Below, piece by piece: positions 51,486-60,436 of a stretch of DNA of 64,000 nt. A program made the translations under genes and the position numbers. The first letter of the stretch is position 1, and each line of letters starts with the position of its first letter. The notes under the pieces were generated by a model. The model did not search any database and was not told the DNA's origin. It saw only the letters and a list, made by a program, of their open reading frames with translations. The DNA comes from Kluyvera sp036759925 (GTDB taxonomy: Bacteria; Pseudomonadota; Gammaproteobacteria; Enterobacterales; Enterobacteriaceae), in assembly GCF_036759925.1 (NCBI RefSeq), contig NZ_JAPKIB010000017.1, positions 33,259 to 97,258 on the forward strand, given 5' to 3'.

Positions 51486-52889
51486 TTACGCCTGCTGAAC
51501 GTTCTCCTGCTGCTCGGCTTCCTGCTGCGCCAGATTGCTTTCACGACGCAGTTCGCGGGAGTAGAAGAAGTAGCCACATCCCCACCACAACGCGAAGATC
51601 AGCGGGATAAAGTTGCCTTCCAGGAATTTGAACAGGAAGGAGAAGGCATAGGTGAAGACCGGGGCATCAATCGAACTGTTCGAAATCAGCTGCCCTGCCG
51701 GGATGGTGATCGCTTTAGTCGCCAGACCGAGGTCGGTAATCATTGGCGCAAACTGCGTCCCCACGAACAGGAAGAACGGCACGCCAATAATGCTCAGGAT
51801 AACCATGCGCAGCGTGTTGCCACGCGTCACCAGGTAGGCCGGAACAATCAGCGCAATATTGATGATGCCGGCAAATGGCAGGATCTTATTTCCCGGCAGA
51901 ATCAGCGCCCACAGCAGGGTGAACGGGATGGCAACGATAATGGCAAACCAGATCTCGCTCGCGCCGCCCATAAATGGCCAGTCGATACCCACGAACAGCT
52001 TACGCCCGGAGAATTTCTTGTTCATATAGTCGCTGATGGCCTCCGAGATCGGCGACAGCGCCTGCATAAAGAGCTTGGAAATCATCGGGAACAGCACCAG
52101 CGCCGTTGAGGCCTGCACCCCCAGCATCAGCGTTTTCGCGACGCTGTAGCCCGCAATCACCCCAAACAGGATCCCCAGAATAAAACCGATGATGTGGTTT
52201 TCGGCAAAGACCCCGACCTTGGCGCGCAGCGCGCTGGCATCCATCGGCTTATTGCAGACCGGAATTTTGCGCAGCAGCAGATCGAACGGGTAATAGATGG
52301 CACCAAAGAAGACCATACGGTGCGTACAGGTTACCCCTGGGATCCCCGTGAGCTTCTCAATACGATGCTGGTGAATATCCCCCGCGTTCAGTTCCATAAT
52401 GATCTGGAAAGCGGCAACAAGGAACGCCAGTACCAGACTCCAGACCGGGCCAAACAATGGGGTGGTGACGCTCACCACGATAAACGCGGTAAAGATTTTC
52501 CCCCACACGTTCCAAAGGTCGGCGTTGAAGGTATTGGTCTTGTTCAGCATCAACATCACAATGTTTACGCCAACCTGAAGCGGGAACATGGCGAACGCAT
52601 AAGGCCAGGCCCAGGAGATATTCGCCATCGTCGTCCAGCCGCCGTCGACGATACTTAACTCAAGGCCGGTACGGTTCATCATGGTCTGCGCGGCAACGCC
52701 GATGGCATCAACCATAAAGCCAATCAGCATGCTCATCCCGACGAAGGCAACGCCCAGCGTGATGGCCGCCGAGGCCGCATCGCGGAATTTCATCCGCACC
52801 ACCAGCCCGGCTAATAACATAATAAAAGGCACAAAAACCGGCGCGCCTAAATTCAGAATATAATTTATGACTACACCAAGAAAGTCCAT
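51486..52889 (-). CDS. PTS EIIC, galactitol-type permease
   Basis: A 467-residue permease of the galactitol PTS family (GatC/SgcC type) with about 12 hydrophobic segments, starting MDFLGVVINYILNLGAPVF. Family stretches include AWPYAFAMFPLQVGVNI, NADLWNVWGKIFTA and GASEIWFAIIVAIPFT. The substrate is unknown; relatives move galactitol and other polyols or ketoses. The C-terminus is Gln/Glu-rich (AQQEAEQQENVQQA). It lies 45 bases after the EIIB gene. Confidence 0.92.
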   Translation of the reverse strand: MDFLGVVINYILNLGAPVFVPFIMLLAGLVVRMKFRDAASAAITLGVAFVGMSMLIGFMVDAIGVAAQTMMNRTGLELSIVDGGWTTMANISWAWPYAFAMFPLQVGVNIVMLMLNKTNTFNADLWNVWGKIFTAFIVVSVTTPLFGPVWSLVLAFLVAAFQIIMELNAGDIHQHRIEKLTGIPGVTCTHRMVFFGAIYYPFDLLLRKIPVCNKPMDASALRAKVGVFAENHIIGFILGILFGVIAGYSVAKTLMLGVQASTALVLFPMISKLFMQALSPISEAISDYMNKKFSGRKLFVGIDWPFMGGASEIWFAIIVAIPFTLLWALILPGNKILPFAGIINIALIVPAYLVTRGNTLRMVILSIIGVPFFLFVGTQFAPMITDLGLATKAITIPAGQLISNSSIDAPVFTYAFSFLFKFLEGNFIPLIFALWWGCGYFFYSRELRRESNLAQQEAEQQENVQQA

Positions 52890-52934
52890 AGCACTTCTCC
52901 ACTAAAATAATTATACGGATTAAAGAGCTACACC

Positions 52935-53213
52935 TTATTTACAGGCATCAATGACCTTTTGTAATTCCTGCTCCATCCCCATGCCGGTCAAAAAAGCAAT
53001 CCCGTTAATTACCGGGATAGGATATTGCTTATCAACTTTGGTGATGGCGATATAAGCCGCGCTGTCTTTTATATGACTATCAAGCGATTTCAGGTCGATG
53101 ACTTCAACTTTGATATGCGACTGCTGACGTTCATTCAATAAGCGGGTCACTTTACTGGCAACCGTTTGTGAGGTAGCAACGCCGCTTCCACATGCAACAA
53201 TGACTTTTTTCAT
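52935..53213 (-). CDS. PTS EIIB, galactitol type
   Basis: A 92-residue EIIB with the phosphorylated Cys8 in MKKVIVACGSGVATSQ, as in GatB. It accepts phosphate from EIIA and passes it to the sugar bound by EIIC. The start is 1 base after the EIIA stop. Confidence 0.93.
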   Translation of the reverse strand: MKKVIVACGSGVATSQTVASKVTRLLNERQQSHIKVEVIDLKSLDSHIKDSAAYIAITKVDKQYPIPVINGIAFLTGMGMEQELQKVIDACK

Positions 53214-53214
53214 C

Positions 53215-53730
53215 TTATAAATCCTTATCTAATTGCAGTCTTGATGTGAGGGTACAGAGAAAGGTTTCTACATCGTCTATTTCACGTAGGGTCTGGACAA
53301 CCTCCTCATCCGCAAGGCAGTCCATGAGCTTTTGCAGCGCGGTCAGGTGGCTGCTGTGGTCAACAAAACCAAGTAAAACAATAAAATGAACGTAAAGCGT
53401 GTTGTCATCATTGCCCATTTCCTGCCAGGCAATAGGCGTCGACAACCGCGTTACGGAGATAAAGGGGCGAATAACATGCTGAGGGTCGGTATGAGGAAGC
53501 GCGATAGCCACCGGCAGCGTTGGCAGCGCAGTAGGGTACGCCTTTTCACGGGCGATGATGGCGTCAAGAAAAGAGTCCCGGACGTAGCCTTGCTCTTTCA
53601 GCAGCAAAAATATCGAAGAAAAAAAGTCCGTGGAATTATTATAATGTTTATCCAGAAATGTGAGCTGAGGCGTAAAATATTCACATCCTTGCGCACTTTC
53701 ATTCGGGGCATCAATTATATCCGTTCTCAT
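53215..53730 (-). CDS. PTS EIIA, fructose/galactitol type
   Basis: A 171-residue EIIA of the PTS_EIIA_2 fold with the phosphorylated His in VAIALPHTDPQHV (H80). It takes phosphate from HPr. It is the first gene of the eight-gene operon; a CRP-like site lies about 130 bases upstream. Confidence 0.93.
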   Translation of the reverse strand: MRTDIIDAPNESAQGCEYFTPQLTFLDKHYNNSTDFFSSIFLLLKEQGYVRDSFLDAIIAREKAYPTALPTLPVAIALPHTDPQHVIRPFISVTRLSTPIAWQEMGNDDNTLYVHFIVLLGFVDHSSHLTALQKLMDCLADEEVVQTLREIDDVETFLCTLTSRLQLDKDL

Positions 53731-53855
53731 CCGAATATCCTCTCTAACCGCTAAGAATTAACTAGAGACAATGTTAATTCAGGAACAGCGAGCGAGCGAC
53801 AAATATTGCCCCCAAAAGATGTGCGCAGGCTGGCGCAACGCGGTGAGCGCTTTAT

Positions 53856-53871
53856 TATGAATTACGTCACA
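53856..53871. promoter_or_regulatory. Candidate CRP site upstream of the PTS operon
   Basis: On the minus strand TGTGA-CGTAAT-TCATA fits the TGTGA-N6-TCACA consensus with two mismatches. It is about 126 bases upstream of the EIIA start, as expected for a catabolite-controlled PTS operon. Confidence 0.55.
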
Positions 53872-53925
53872 TTTTTATCGTTGAGATTCGTTGGCAGCGA
53901 AATAATTTGGCGGGTTACGACAAAT

Positions 53926-53965
53926 AAAAAGGAGATCGGGAGATAATCCAGACAGATTATCTCCC
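53926..53965 (-). terminator. Probable terminator of ilvGMEDA
   Basis: On the minus strand GGGAGATAATC and GATTATCTCCC form a perfect 11-bp stem 12 bases after the ilvA stop. The T run (TTTTT) comes 7 bases later, so the fit is not ideal. Confidence 0.65.
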
Positions 53966-53977
53966 GTTAAGCGGCGC

Positions 53978-55522
53978 TTAGCCCGCGAGGAAGAAGCGGA
54001 ACGCAGGGTTATTGGTCTCGTTATGACAATCGTAACCCAGTTCGTTGAGTCGGGTTTCAAAGTCCGGCTCGTTCTCGCCAAGCTCAAACGCTGCCAGTAC
54101 GCGACCATAGTCAGTGCCGTGGCTGCGGTAGTGGAACAGAGAGATATTCCAGTGCGTGCCTAAGGTGTGCAGGAACTTCAGCAGCGCGCCCGGAGATTCC
54201 GGGAACTCAAAGCTGTAAAGGCGTTCCTGTAGCTGCTTAGACGGACGACCACCGACCATATAGCGTACGTGCAGCTTCGCCATTTCGTCGTCGGAGAGAT
54301 CCACCACGCTGTAGCCGCCCTCGTTGAGCAACTGCAGGATCTCTTTACGCTCTTCCAGACCTCGGCTCAGACGAACACCAACAAAAATGCAGGCATTTTT
54401 CGCATCGGCAAAACGGTAGTTGAACTCGGTAACCGAACGCCCGCCCAGCAGCTGACAGAACTTCAGGAAGCTGCCCTTCTCTTCTGGAATCGTCACCGCC
54501 AGCAGCGCTTCACGCTGCTCCCCCAGCTCGCAGCGTTCAGAGACGTAGCGCAGGCCGTGGAAGTTAACGTTCGCGCCGGAGAGCACGTGCGCCAGGCGTT
54601 CGCCGCGAATGTTGTGCTGGGCGATGTATTTTTTCATGCCTGCCAGCGCCAGCGCCCCGGAAGGCTCCGCCACCGCACGCACATCTTCGAACAGGTCTTT
54701 CATCGCCGCGCAGATAGCATCGCTATCGACGGTGACGATATCGTCGAGATACTCCTGACACAGGCGGAACGTTTCATCACCGATGCGCTTCACCGCTACG
54801 CCTTCAGCGAAGAGACCCACACGCGGCAGGTCAACCGGATGACCGGCATCCAGCGCCGCTTTCAGGCAGGCAGAATCTTCGGCTTCTACGGCAATGACTT
54901 TGATTTGCGGCATCAGCTGTTTAATCAGCACCGCCACGCCCGCCGCCAGACCGCCGCCGCCAACCGGCACAAACACGCGGTCGAGGTGAGCGTCTTGTTG
55001 CAACAATTCCAGCGCTAGCGTGCCCTGCCCGGCAATCACCATCGGGTGATCGAAAGGCGGAACCCAGGTGAAACCCTGCTGCTGCGCCAGCTCAATGGCT
55101 TTGGCTTTCGCTTCGTCAAAGTTTGCGCCGTGTAGCAGCACTTCGCCGCCAAAACCGCGTACGGCATCGACTTTGATGTCGGCGGTCGCAACCGGCATGA
55201 CAATAAGCGATTTCAGGCCAAGCCGGGCGGATGAGAACGCCACGCCCTGCGCGTGGTTGCCCGCGGATGCGGTGATCACGCCATGCGATTTCTGCTCGGC
55301 CGTCAGGCCCGCCATCATCGCGTAGGCCCCGCGCAGTTTGAAGCTGTGTACCGGCTGGCGGTCTTCGCGCTTCACCAGAATCACGTTATCAAGGCGCGAA
55401 GAGATCTTTTCCATTTTCTGCAGCGGCGTTACCTGCACCGCTTCATAGACCGGTGCGCGTAGCACCGCTCTGAGATACTCGGCCCCCTCAGGGGAGCCGG
55501 ATAGGGGTTGTGAATCTGCCAT
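53978..55522 (-). CDS. ilvA: Threonine ammonia-lyase (biosynthetic) IlvA
   Basis: PLP enzyme that makes 2-oxobutanoate from threonine for isoleucine; inhibited by isoleucine and activated by valine. The 514 residues comprise a catalytic domain with the PLP Lys in HSFKLRGAYAMM (about K62) and GGGGLAAGVAV, then two ACT-like regulatory domains. It starts 2 bases after ilvD. Last gene of the ilv operon. Confidence 0.98.
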   Translation of the reverse strand: MADSQPLSGSPEGAEYLRAVLRAPVYEAVQVTPLQKMEKISSRLDNVILVKREDRQPVHSFKLRGAYAMMAGLTAEQKSHGVITASAGNHAQGVAFSSARLGLKSLIVMPVATADIKVDAVRGFGGEVLLHGANFDEAKAKAIELAQQQGFTWVPPFDHPMVIAGQGTLALELLQQDAHLDRVFVPVGGGGLAAGVAVLIKQLMPQIKVIAVEAEDSACLKAALDAGHPVDLPRVGLFAEGVAVKRIGDETFRLCQEYLDDIVTVDSDAICAAMKDLFEDVRAVAEPSGALALAGMKKYIAQHNIRGERLAHVLSGANVNFHGLRYVSERCELGEQREALLAVTIPEEKGSFLKFCQLLGGRSVTEFNYRFADAKNACIFVGVRLSRGLEERKEILQLLNEGGYSVVDLSDDEMAKLHVRYMVGGRPSKQLQERLYSFEFPESPGALLKFLHTLGTHWNISLFHYRSHGTDYGRVLAAFELGENEPDFETRLNELGYDCHNETNNPAFRFFLAG

Positions 55523-55524
55523 GA

Positions 55525-57375
55525 TTAGCCACCCAGTTTCGATTTATCACGTACGGCGCCTTTGTCGGCGCTGGTTGCCAGGCTAGCATAGGCGCGAAGG
55601 GCAAAGGAGACCTGACGTTCACGATTTTTCGGCGTCCACGCCTGTTCGCCGCGGGCTTCCTGCGCTTCACGACGTGCGGCAATTTCCGCGTCGCTCAGCT
55701 GCAGCTGAATACCACGGTTCGGGATATCGATAGCAATCATGTCGCCATCTTCGATGATCGCGATATTGCCGCCGCTTGCCGCTTCCGGAGAAACGTGGCC
55801 GATAGAGAGGCCAGAGGTACCACCGGAGAAACGACCATCGGTGATCAGGGCGCAGGCTTTGCCGAGACCCATCGATTTCAGGAAGGTGGTTGGGTAGAGC
55901 ATTTCCTGCATGCCCGGCCCGCCCTTCGGCCCTTCGTAGCGAATGACCACCACGTCGCCTGCGACAACTTTGCCGCCGAGGATGGCTTCCACCGCGTCAT
56001 CCTGGCTTTCGTACACTTTCGCCGGGCCGGTGAATTTAAGGATGCTGTCATCCACGCCTGCGGTTTTTACGATACAGCCGTTTTCCGCAAAGTTACCGTA
56101 CAGCACGGCCAGGCCGCCATCTTTGCTGTAGGCATGCTCCAGAGAACGGATACAACCTTCGGCACGGTCATCGTCCAGCGTATCCCAGCGGCAATCCTGC
56201 GAGAACGCCTGAGTCGTACGGATACCGGCCGGGCCTGCGCGGAACATTTTCTTGACCGCGTCGTCCTGAGTGAGGGTGATGTCGTACTGCTCCAGCGTCT
56301 GCGGCAGGGAGAGGCCGAGCACGTTTTTCACGTCGCGGTTCAGCAGGCCTGCGCGGTCCAGCTCGCCGAGGATCCCCAGCACGCCGCCGGCGCGGTGCAC
56401 ATCTTCCATATGGTATTTCTGGGTACTTGGCGCCACTTTACACAGCTGCGGAACCTTGCGGGACAGCTTATCGATATCGCTCATGGTGAAGTCAATTTCG
56501 GCTTCCTGCGCCGCTGCCAGCAGGTGCAGAACGGTGTTGGTGGAGCCGCCCATGGCGATATCCAGCGTCATGGCATTCTCAAACGCTTCTTTGCACGCGA
56601 TGTTGCGCGGCAGTGCGGATGCATCATCCTGCTCGTAGTAGCGTTTGGTCAGCTCAACGATGCGCTGGCCCGCGGTGAGGAACAGTGCTTTACGGTCAGC
56701 GTGGGTGGCCAGCAGCGAGCCGTTACCCGGCTGAGACAGGCCCAGCGCTTCAGTCAGGCAGTTCATCGAGTTGGCGGTGAACATACCGGAACAGGAGCCG
56801 CAGGTTGGGCAAGCGGAACGTTCAACCTGCTCGCTCTGCGAGTCAGAGACTTTCGGGTCCGCGCCCTGAATCATCGCATCGACCAGGTCGAGCTTAATGA
56901 TTTTGTCAGAGAGCTTGGTTTTCCCGGCTTCCATCGGGCCGCCGGAAACGAAGATAACCGGAATGTTCAGGCGCAAAGAGGCCATCAACATCCCCGGGGT
57001 GATTTTGTCGCAGTTGGAGATACAGACCATCGCATCGGCGCAGTGGGCGTTCACCATATACTCGACGGAGTCGGCAATCAGTTCGCGCGACGGCAGAGAG
57101 TAAAGCATGCCGCCATGGCCCATAGCGATACCATCATCCACCGCAATGGTATTGAACTCTTTAGCAACGCCGCCGGAGGCTTCGATCTGCTCAGCAACCA
57201 GTTTACCGAGGTCGCGCAGGTGAACGTGGCCCGGCACGAACTGGGTAAACGAGTTTACGACAGCAATAATCGGTTTACCGAAGTCATCATCGGTCATCCC
57301 GGTGGCGCGCCACAGTGCGCGGGCGCCCGCCATATTGCGGCCGTGAGTGGTGGTGGCGGAACGGTATTTAGGCAT
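55525..57375 (-). CDS. ilvD: Dihydroxy-acid dehydratase IlvD
   Basis: Fe-S enzyme of the third common step of isoleucine and valine synthesis. The 616 residues match E. coli IlvD. Cluster cysteines lie in CISNCDKITPG and CPTCGSCSGMFTANSM; the active-site region GGTSGLSIGHVSPEAASGG is near residue 515. It lies between ilvE and ilvA. Confidence 0.98.
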   Translation of the reverse strand: MPKYRSATTTHGRNMAGARALWRATGMTDDDFGKPIIAVVNSFTQFVPGHVHLRDLGKLVAEQIEASGGVAKEFNTIAVDDGIAMGHGGMLYSLPSRELIADSVEYMVNAHCADAMVCISNCDKITPGMLMASLRLNIPVIFVSGGPMEAGKTKLSDKIIKLDLVDAMIQGADPKVSDSQSEQVERSACPTCGSCSGMFTANSMNCLTEALGLSQPGNGSLLATHADRKALFLTAGQRIVELTKRYYEQDDASALPRNIACKEAFENAMTLDIAMGGSTNTVLHLLAAAQEAEIDFTMSDIDKLSRKVPQLCKVAPSTQKYHMEDVHRAGGVLGILGELDRAGLLNRDVKNVLGLSLPQTLEQYDITLTQDDAVKKMFRAGPAGIRTTQAFSQDCRWDTLDDDRAEGCIRSLEHAYSKDGGLAVLYGNFAENGCIVKTAGVDDSILKFTGPAKVYESQDDAVEAILGGKVVAGDVVVIRYEGPKGGPGMQEMLYPTTFLKSMGLGKACALITDGRFSGGTSGLSIGHVSPEAASGGNIAIIEDGDMIAIDIPNRGIQLQLSDAEIAARREAQEARGEQAWTPKNRERQVSFALRAYASLATSADKGAVRDKSKLGG

Positions 57376-57440
57376 GCTTTAGTACTCCCAGTCTTTATCT
57401 TGTTAAATGGGGTGTTGCGTGACACCCCATCTTTTTATGC

Positions 57441-58370
57441 TTATGGATTAACCTGATCCAACCAACCCCATTTATCTTCGGTTTCACCGGTAAAGAGGCC
57501 AAAGAATGCTTGCTGAACACGTTTGGTGACCGGGCCACAGCGACCTTCACCTACCTGGATACCGTCAACGCTACGTACCGGCGTGATTTCAGCAGCGGTA
57601 CCGGACATGAATACTTCATCTGCAAGGTACAGGGATTCACGAGACAGCACCTGCTCGCGCACTTCAATGCCGAGGTCTTTCGCCAGCTTGATGATGGCGT
57701 CACGGGTGATGCCCGGCAGCGCGGACGAGGTGAACGGAGGGGTAAAGATCACACCATCTTTCACTTCAAACAGGTTTTCGCCCGCCCCTTCAGACAGATA
57801 GCCGTTCACATCCAGCGCGATACCTTCCTGATAGCCGTGGCGGCGTGCTTCGCTGCCCACTAGCAGCGAGGAGAGGTAGTTACCGCCCGCTTTTGCCGCC
57901 GTTGGGATGGTGTTCGGTGCGGCACGGTTCCAGGAAGAGACCATGGCATCGATCCCCTGATCCAGCGCTTCTGCGCCCAGGTATGCTCCCCACGGGAACG
58001 CCGCGATGATCACGTCAGTGGTGTAGCCGTCCGGCGGGTTAACGCCCATGCCCACGTCGCCGACGAAGACCAGCGGACGGATATAGGCGCTGGTCAGGTT
58101 ATTTTTACGCAGCACTTCGCGGCAGGCTTCCATCAGCTCGTCAACGCTCTGAGAAACCGGGAAGCGGTAGATTTTGGCGGAGTCACGCAGGCGCTGCATA
58201 TGTTCGCGGTGGCGGAAAACAACTGGGCCTTTGTGGGAGTCGTAGCAGCGGATGCCTTCAAATACGGAGGTACCGTAGTGCAGCGCGTGGGACATGACGT
58301 GTACTTTCGCGTCTTCCCAACGCACCATCTCACCGTTGAACCAAATGTAATCCGCTTTTTTCGTCGTCAT
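57441..58370 (-). CDS. ilvE: Branched-chain amino acid aminotransferase IlvE
   Basis: PLP aminotransferase for the last step of leucine, isoleucine and valine synthesis. The 309 residues match E. coli IlvE, with PLP Lys in TAAKAGGNYLSS (about K160). I start at MTTKKADYIWF (58370); an open extension of 18 codons upstream would overlap ilvM and is not conserved. It begins 17 bases after the ilvM stop. Confidence 0.97.
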   Translation of the reverse strand: MTTKKADYIWFNGEMVRWEDAKVHVMSHALHYGTSVFEGIRCYDSHKGPVVFRHREHMQRLRDSAKIYRFPVSQSVDELMEACREVLRKNNLTSAYIRPLVFVGDVGMGVNPPDGYTTDVIIAAFPWGAYLGAEALDQGIDAMVSSWNRAAPNTIPTAAKAGGNYLSSLLVGSEARRHGYQEGIALDVNGYLSEGAGENLFEVKDGVIFTPPFTSSALPGITRDAIIKLAKDLGIEVREQVLSRESLYLADEVFMSGTAAEITPVRSVDGIQVGEGRCGPVTKRVQQAFFGLFTGETEDKWGWLDQVNP

Positions 58371-58387
58371 TTCTCTTCCTATTGCGC

Positions 58388-58654
58388 TCAGGCGCGAATC
58401 TGTTGTTGTGATGTGCTTGTACACTGCTGAACGGCAACCGAGGCCACGTCCACCAGTTTATTTAATTGACTAAACAGTAAGTCGACCGACCGTGGGCTGG
58501 CAACGGTCAGTTCAATATTTATATTCTGCGCATCGCTGGCCGTTTCCATATTCATCGAGCAAATCTGAAAGCCGCGATGGCGAACCACACGTAAGACGCG
58601 TTCTAAGGTTTCCGGATTGAAGCGGGCCTGCACGTTGACCTGATGTTGCATCAT
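58388..58654 (-). CDS. ilvM: Acetolactate synthase II small subunit IlvM
   Basis: Regulatory/stabilising subunit of acetohydroxyacid synthase II. The 88-residue ACT-domain protein starts MMQHQVNVQARF and overlaps the ilvG stop by 4 bases, so the two subunits are coupled. Confidence 0.97.
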   Translation of the reverse strand: MMQHQVNVQARFNPETLERVLRVVRHRGFQICSMNMETASDAQNINIELTVASPRSVDLLFSQLNKLVDVASVAVQQCTSTSQQQIRA

Positions 58655-60297
58655 GATAATTTCTCCAGCATTTGTGAGTTGCTGGCGCCAGGCGGCACCA
58701 GTGGCCAGACATTCTCAAGTTCGTCAATTGAGACATGAAGCAGGTACGGGCCTTCGCTTGCGAGCATGGTGTCGAGTGCCGCTTCTACCTGGTCTTTACG
58801 GGTGATGTGTTGGCCAGGGATGCCGAAGGCGCTGGCCAGCGTGAGGAAATCGGGGTTATCGGTCAGGGTGGTTTCGCTATAACGTTCCTGGAAGAACAGT
58901 TGCTGCCATTGTCGAACCATCCCTAACCGCTGGTTGTCGAGCAATACGATCTTCAGCGGCAACTGCTTGCGTTTTACGGTGCCCAACTCTTGTACGTTCA
59001 TCATGAAAGAGCCGTCACCGGAGATACAGATTACCGTATCGTTCGGGCGCGCTACTTGTGCGCCAACGGCTGCCGGCAGCCCGAAGCCCATGGTGCCTAA
59101 GCCGCTTGAGGTGATGAAGTTCTCCGGGCGGGTGTAGGTCATGTGCTGAGCGGACCACATCTGGTGCTGGCCGACATCGGTGGTCACCACGCTTTCCGCC
59201 GGTTTACGATTGGAGAGCTGCTTCAGCAGCAACGGCGCGTAGATAGCCTCGCCCGGATGGTCGTAACGCCAGTCGTGCTCAGCGCGCATCGCCGCATTAT
59301 GTTCACACCAGGCGTCGATCGCCAGCGGTTGCTGCAGCGCGGGCAGCAGCGCATTCAGGTCGCCCTGCAGCGCAACGTGCACCTGCCGCAGTTTGTTCAT
59401 TTCTGCCGGGTCGATATCCATATGGATAACTTTGGCATGCGGCGCGAAGGTATTCAGCTTGCCGGTTACGCGGTCATCAAAGCGTGCGCCAACGGCGATC
59501 AGCAAGTCACACTCCTGCACCGCCAGGTTGGCCGCTTTGGTACCGTGCATACCCAGCATGCCGAGATAGTACGGATAATCCGCAGGCACGGCGCCCAGGC
59601 CTTTCAGCGTGCAGGTCGCTGGCATGTTCGTGACCGCCATAAACTCACGCAGCGCGGGAACCGCCTGTGCCATCCCCACGCCACCACCGACGTACAGCAT
59701 TGGCTTCTGCGATTCGGCCAGCATCTGCTGCGCCTGCGCCATCTCGTCATGCGGGAAAGTGTCGTCGCTTTCTACGGTGGAGAAGAATGGGTCAAGGTCG
59801 CCCTGCGCAATCTGAATGTCTTTAGGGATATCAACCAGAACCGGGCCTGGACGGCCTGAGTTTGCCACCTGGAAAGCTTCAGCCATTACGCGCGGCAGCT
59901 CTTCCAGGGATTGCACCAGGAAACTGTGTTTGGTGCAGGCCAGCGACAAACCGAGGACGTCCACTTCCTGAAAGGCGTCCGTCCCGATAAACGGTGCGGC
60001 AACCTGGCCGGTGATGGCAACAACGGGAACGGAATCGAGCAGCGCGTCCGCCAGGCCGGTGATCAGGTTAGTTGCCCCTGGGCCTGAAGTGGCGATACAG
60101 ACGCCGGTCTTACCGGTGGAACGGGCATAGCCGATGGCCGCCATCGCCGCGCCCTGCTCGTGTCGACACAGCAGGTGTTCTACGCCACCGTCATACAGAG
60201 CGTCGTAAACGGGCATAATGGCACCACCTGGATACCCAAATACCGTTTCGACTCCCTGCGCTCGCAACGCATGTACTACCCACTGTGCGCCATTCAT
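58651..60297 (-). CDS. ilvG: Acetolactate synthase II large subunit IlvG, intact
   Basis: Thiamine-diphosphate enzyme of the first common step in isoleucine/valine synthesis; isozyme II is insensitive to valine. The 548 residues are uninterrupted, unlike E. coli K-12, where ilvG is frameshifted. The catalytic Glu is in CRHEQGAAMA and the ThDP/Mg motif is GDGSFMMNVQELGTVKRKQL followed by NQRLG. Confidence 0.98.
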   Translation of the reverse strand: MNGAQWVVHALRAQGVETVFGYPGGAIMPVYDALYDGGVEHLLCRHEQGAAMAAIGYARSTGKTGVCIATSGPGATNLITGLADALLDSVPVVAITGQVAAPFIGTDAFQEVDVLGLSLACTKHSFLVQSLEELPRVMAEAFQVANSGRPGPVLVDIPKDIQIAQGDLDPFFSTVESDDTFPHDEMAQAQQMLAESQKPMLYVGGGVGMAQAVPALREFMAVTNMPATCTLKGLGAVPADYPYYLGMLGMHGTKAANLAVQECDLLIAVGARFDDRVTGKLNTFAPHAKVIHMDIDPAEMNKLRQVHVALQGDLNALLPALQQPLAIDAWCEHNAAMRAEHDWRYDHPGEAIYAPLLLKQLSNRKPAESVVTTDVGQHQMWSAQHMTYTRPENFITSSGLGTMGFGLPAAVGAQVARPNDTVICISGDGSFMMNVQELGTVKRKQLPLKIVLLDNQRLGMVRQWQQLFFQERYSETTLTDNPDFLTLASAFGIPGQHITRKDQVEAALDTMLASEGPYLLHVSIDELENVWPLVPPGASNSQMLEKLS

Positions 60298-60299
60298 AG

Positions 60300-60350
60300 T
60301 TAGTTCCCCGCCTTAGATCGTAAGAAACAGAATTTTGTGCTACTCGTCAT
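60300..60350 (-). CDS. ilvX: Small protein IlvX
   Basis: A 16-residue frame, MTSSTKFCFLRSKAGN, lies between the ilvL attenuator and ilvG. It resembles E. coli IlvX (MNNSTKFCFSRFRTGN), a confirmed small protein of unknown role. A GGAG ribosome binding site precedes the ATG, and its stop is 2 bases before the ilvG start, so it may couple translation into ilvG. Confidence 0.85.
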   Translation of the reverse strand: MTSSTKFCFLRSKAGN

Positions 60351-60381
60351 TCTCTGCTCCTCGTTATTGTTTTTTAGTCAT

Positions 60382-60414
60382 AAAAAAACCCCCGGACCTT
60401 TCGGTGCGGGGGTC
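60382..60414 (-). terminator. Attenuator terminator of ilvGMEDA
   Basis: On the minus strand GACCCCCGCACC and GGTCCGGGGG pair across GAAA and are followed by seven T. It lies between ilvL and ilvX and ends transcription when Ile, Val and Leu tRNAs are charged. Confidence 0.95.
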
Positions 60415-60436
60415 TTAGTTCGTTAAGGCTTGATTT

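Noticed and set aside
43327..53977. Genomic island with integrase or phage genes
   Set aside because: No integrase, transposase, direct repeats or tRNA flank the accessory block, so island status cannot be supported beyond gene-order difference.
55795..57456. Long open frame (553 codons) on the plus strand opposite ilvD
   Set aside because: It is the mirror of a highly conserved GC-rich gene, has no ribosome binding site of note and no protein-family features. The same applies to long frames opposite thrP (15202-16332) and wecE (21359-22426).
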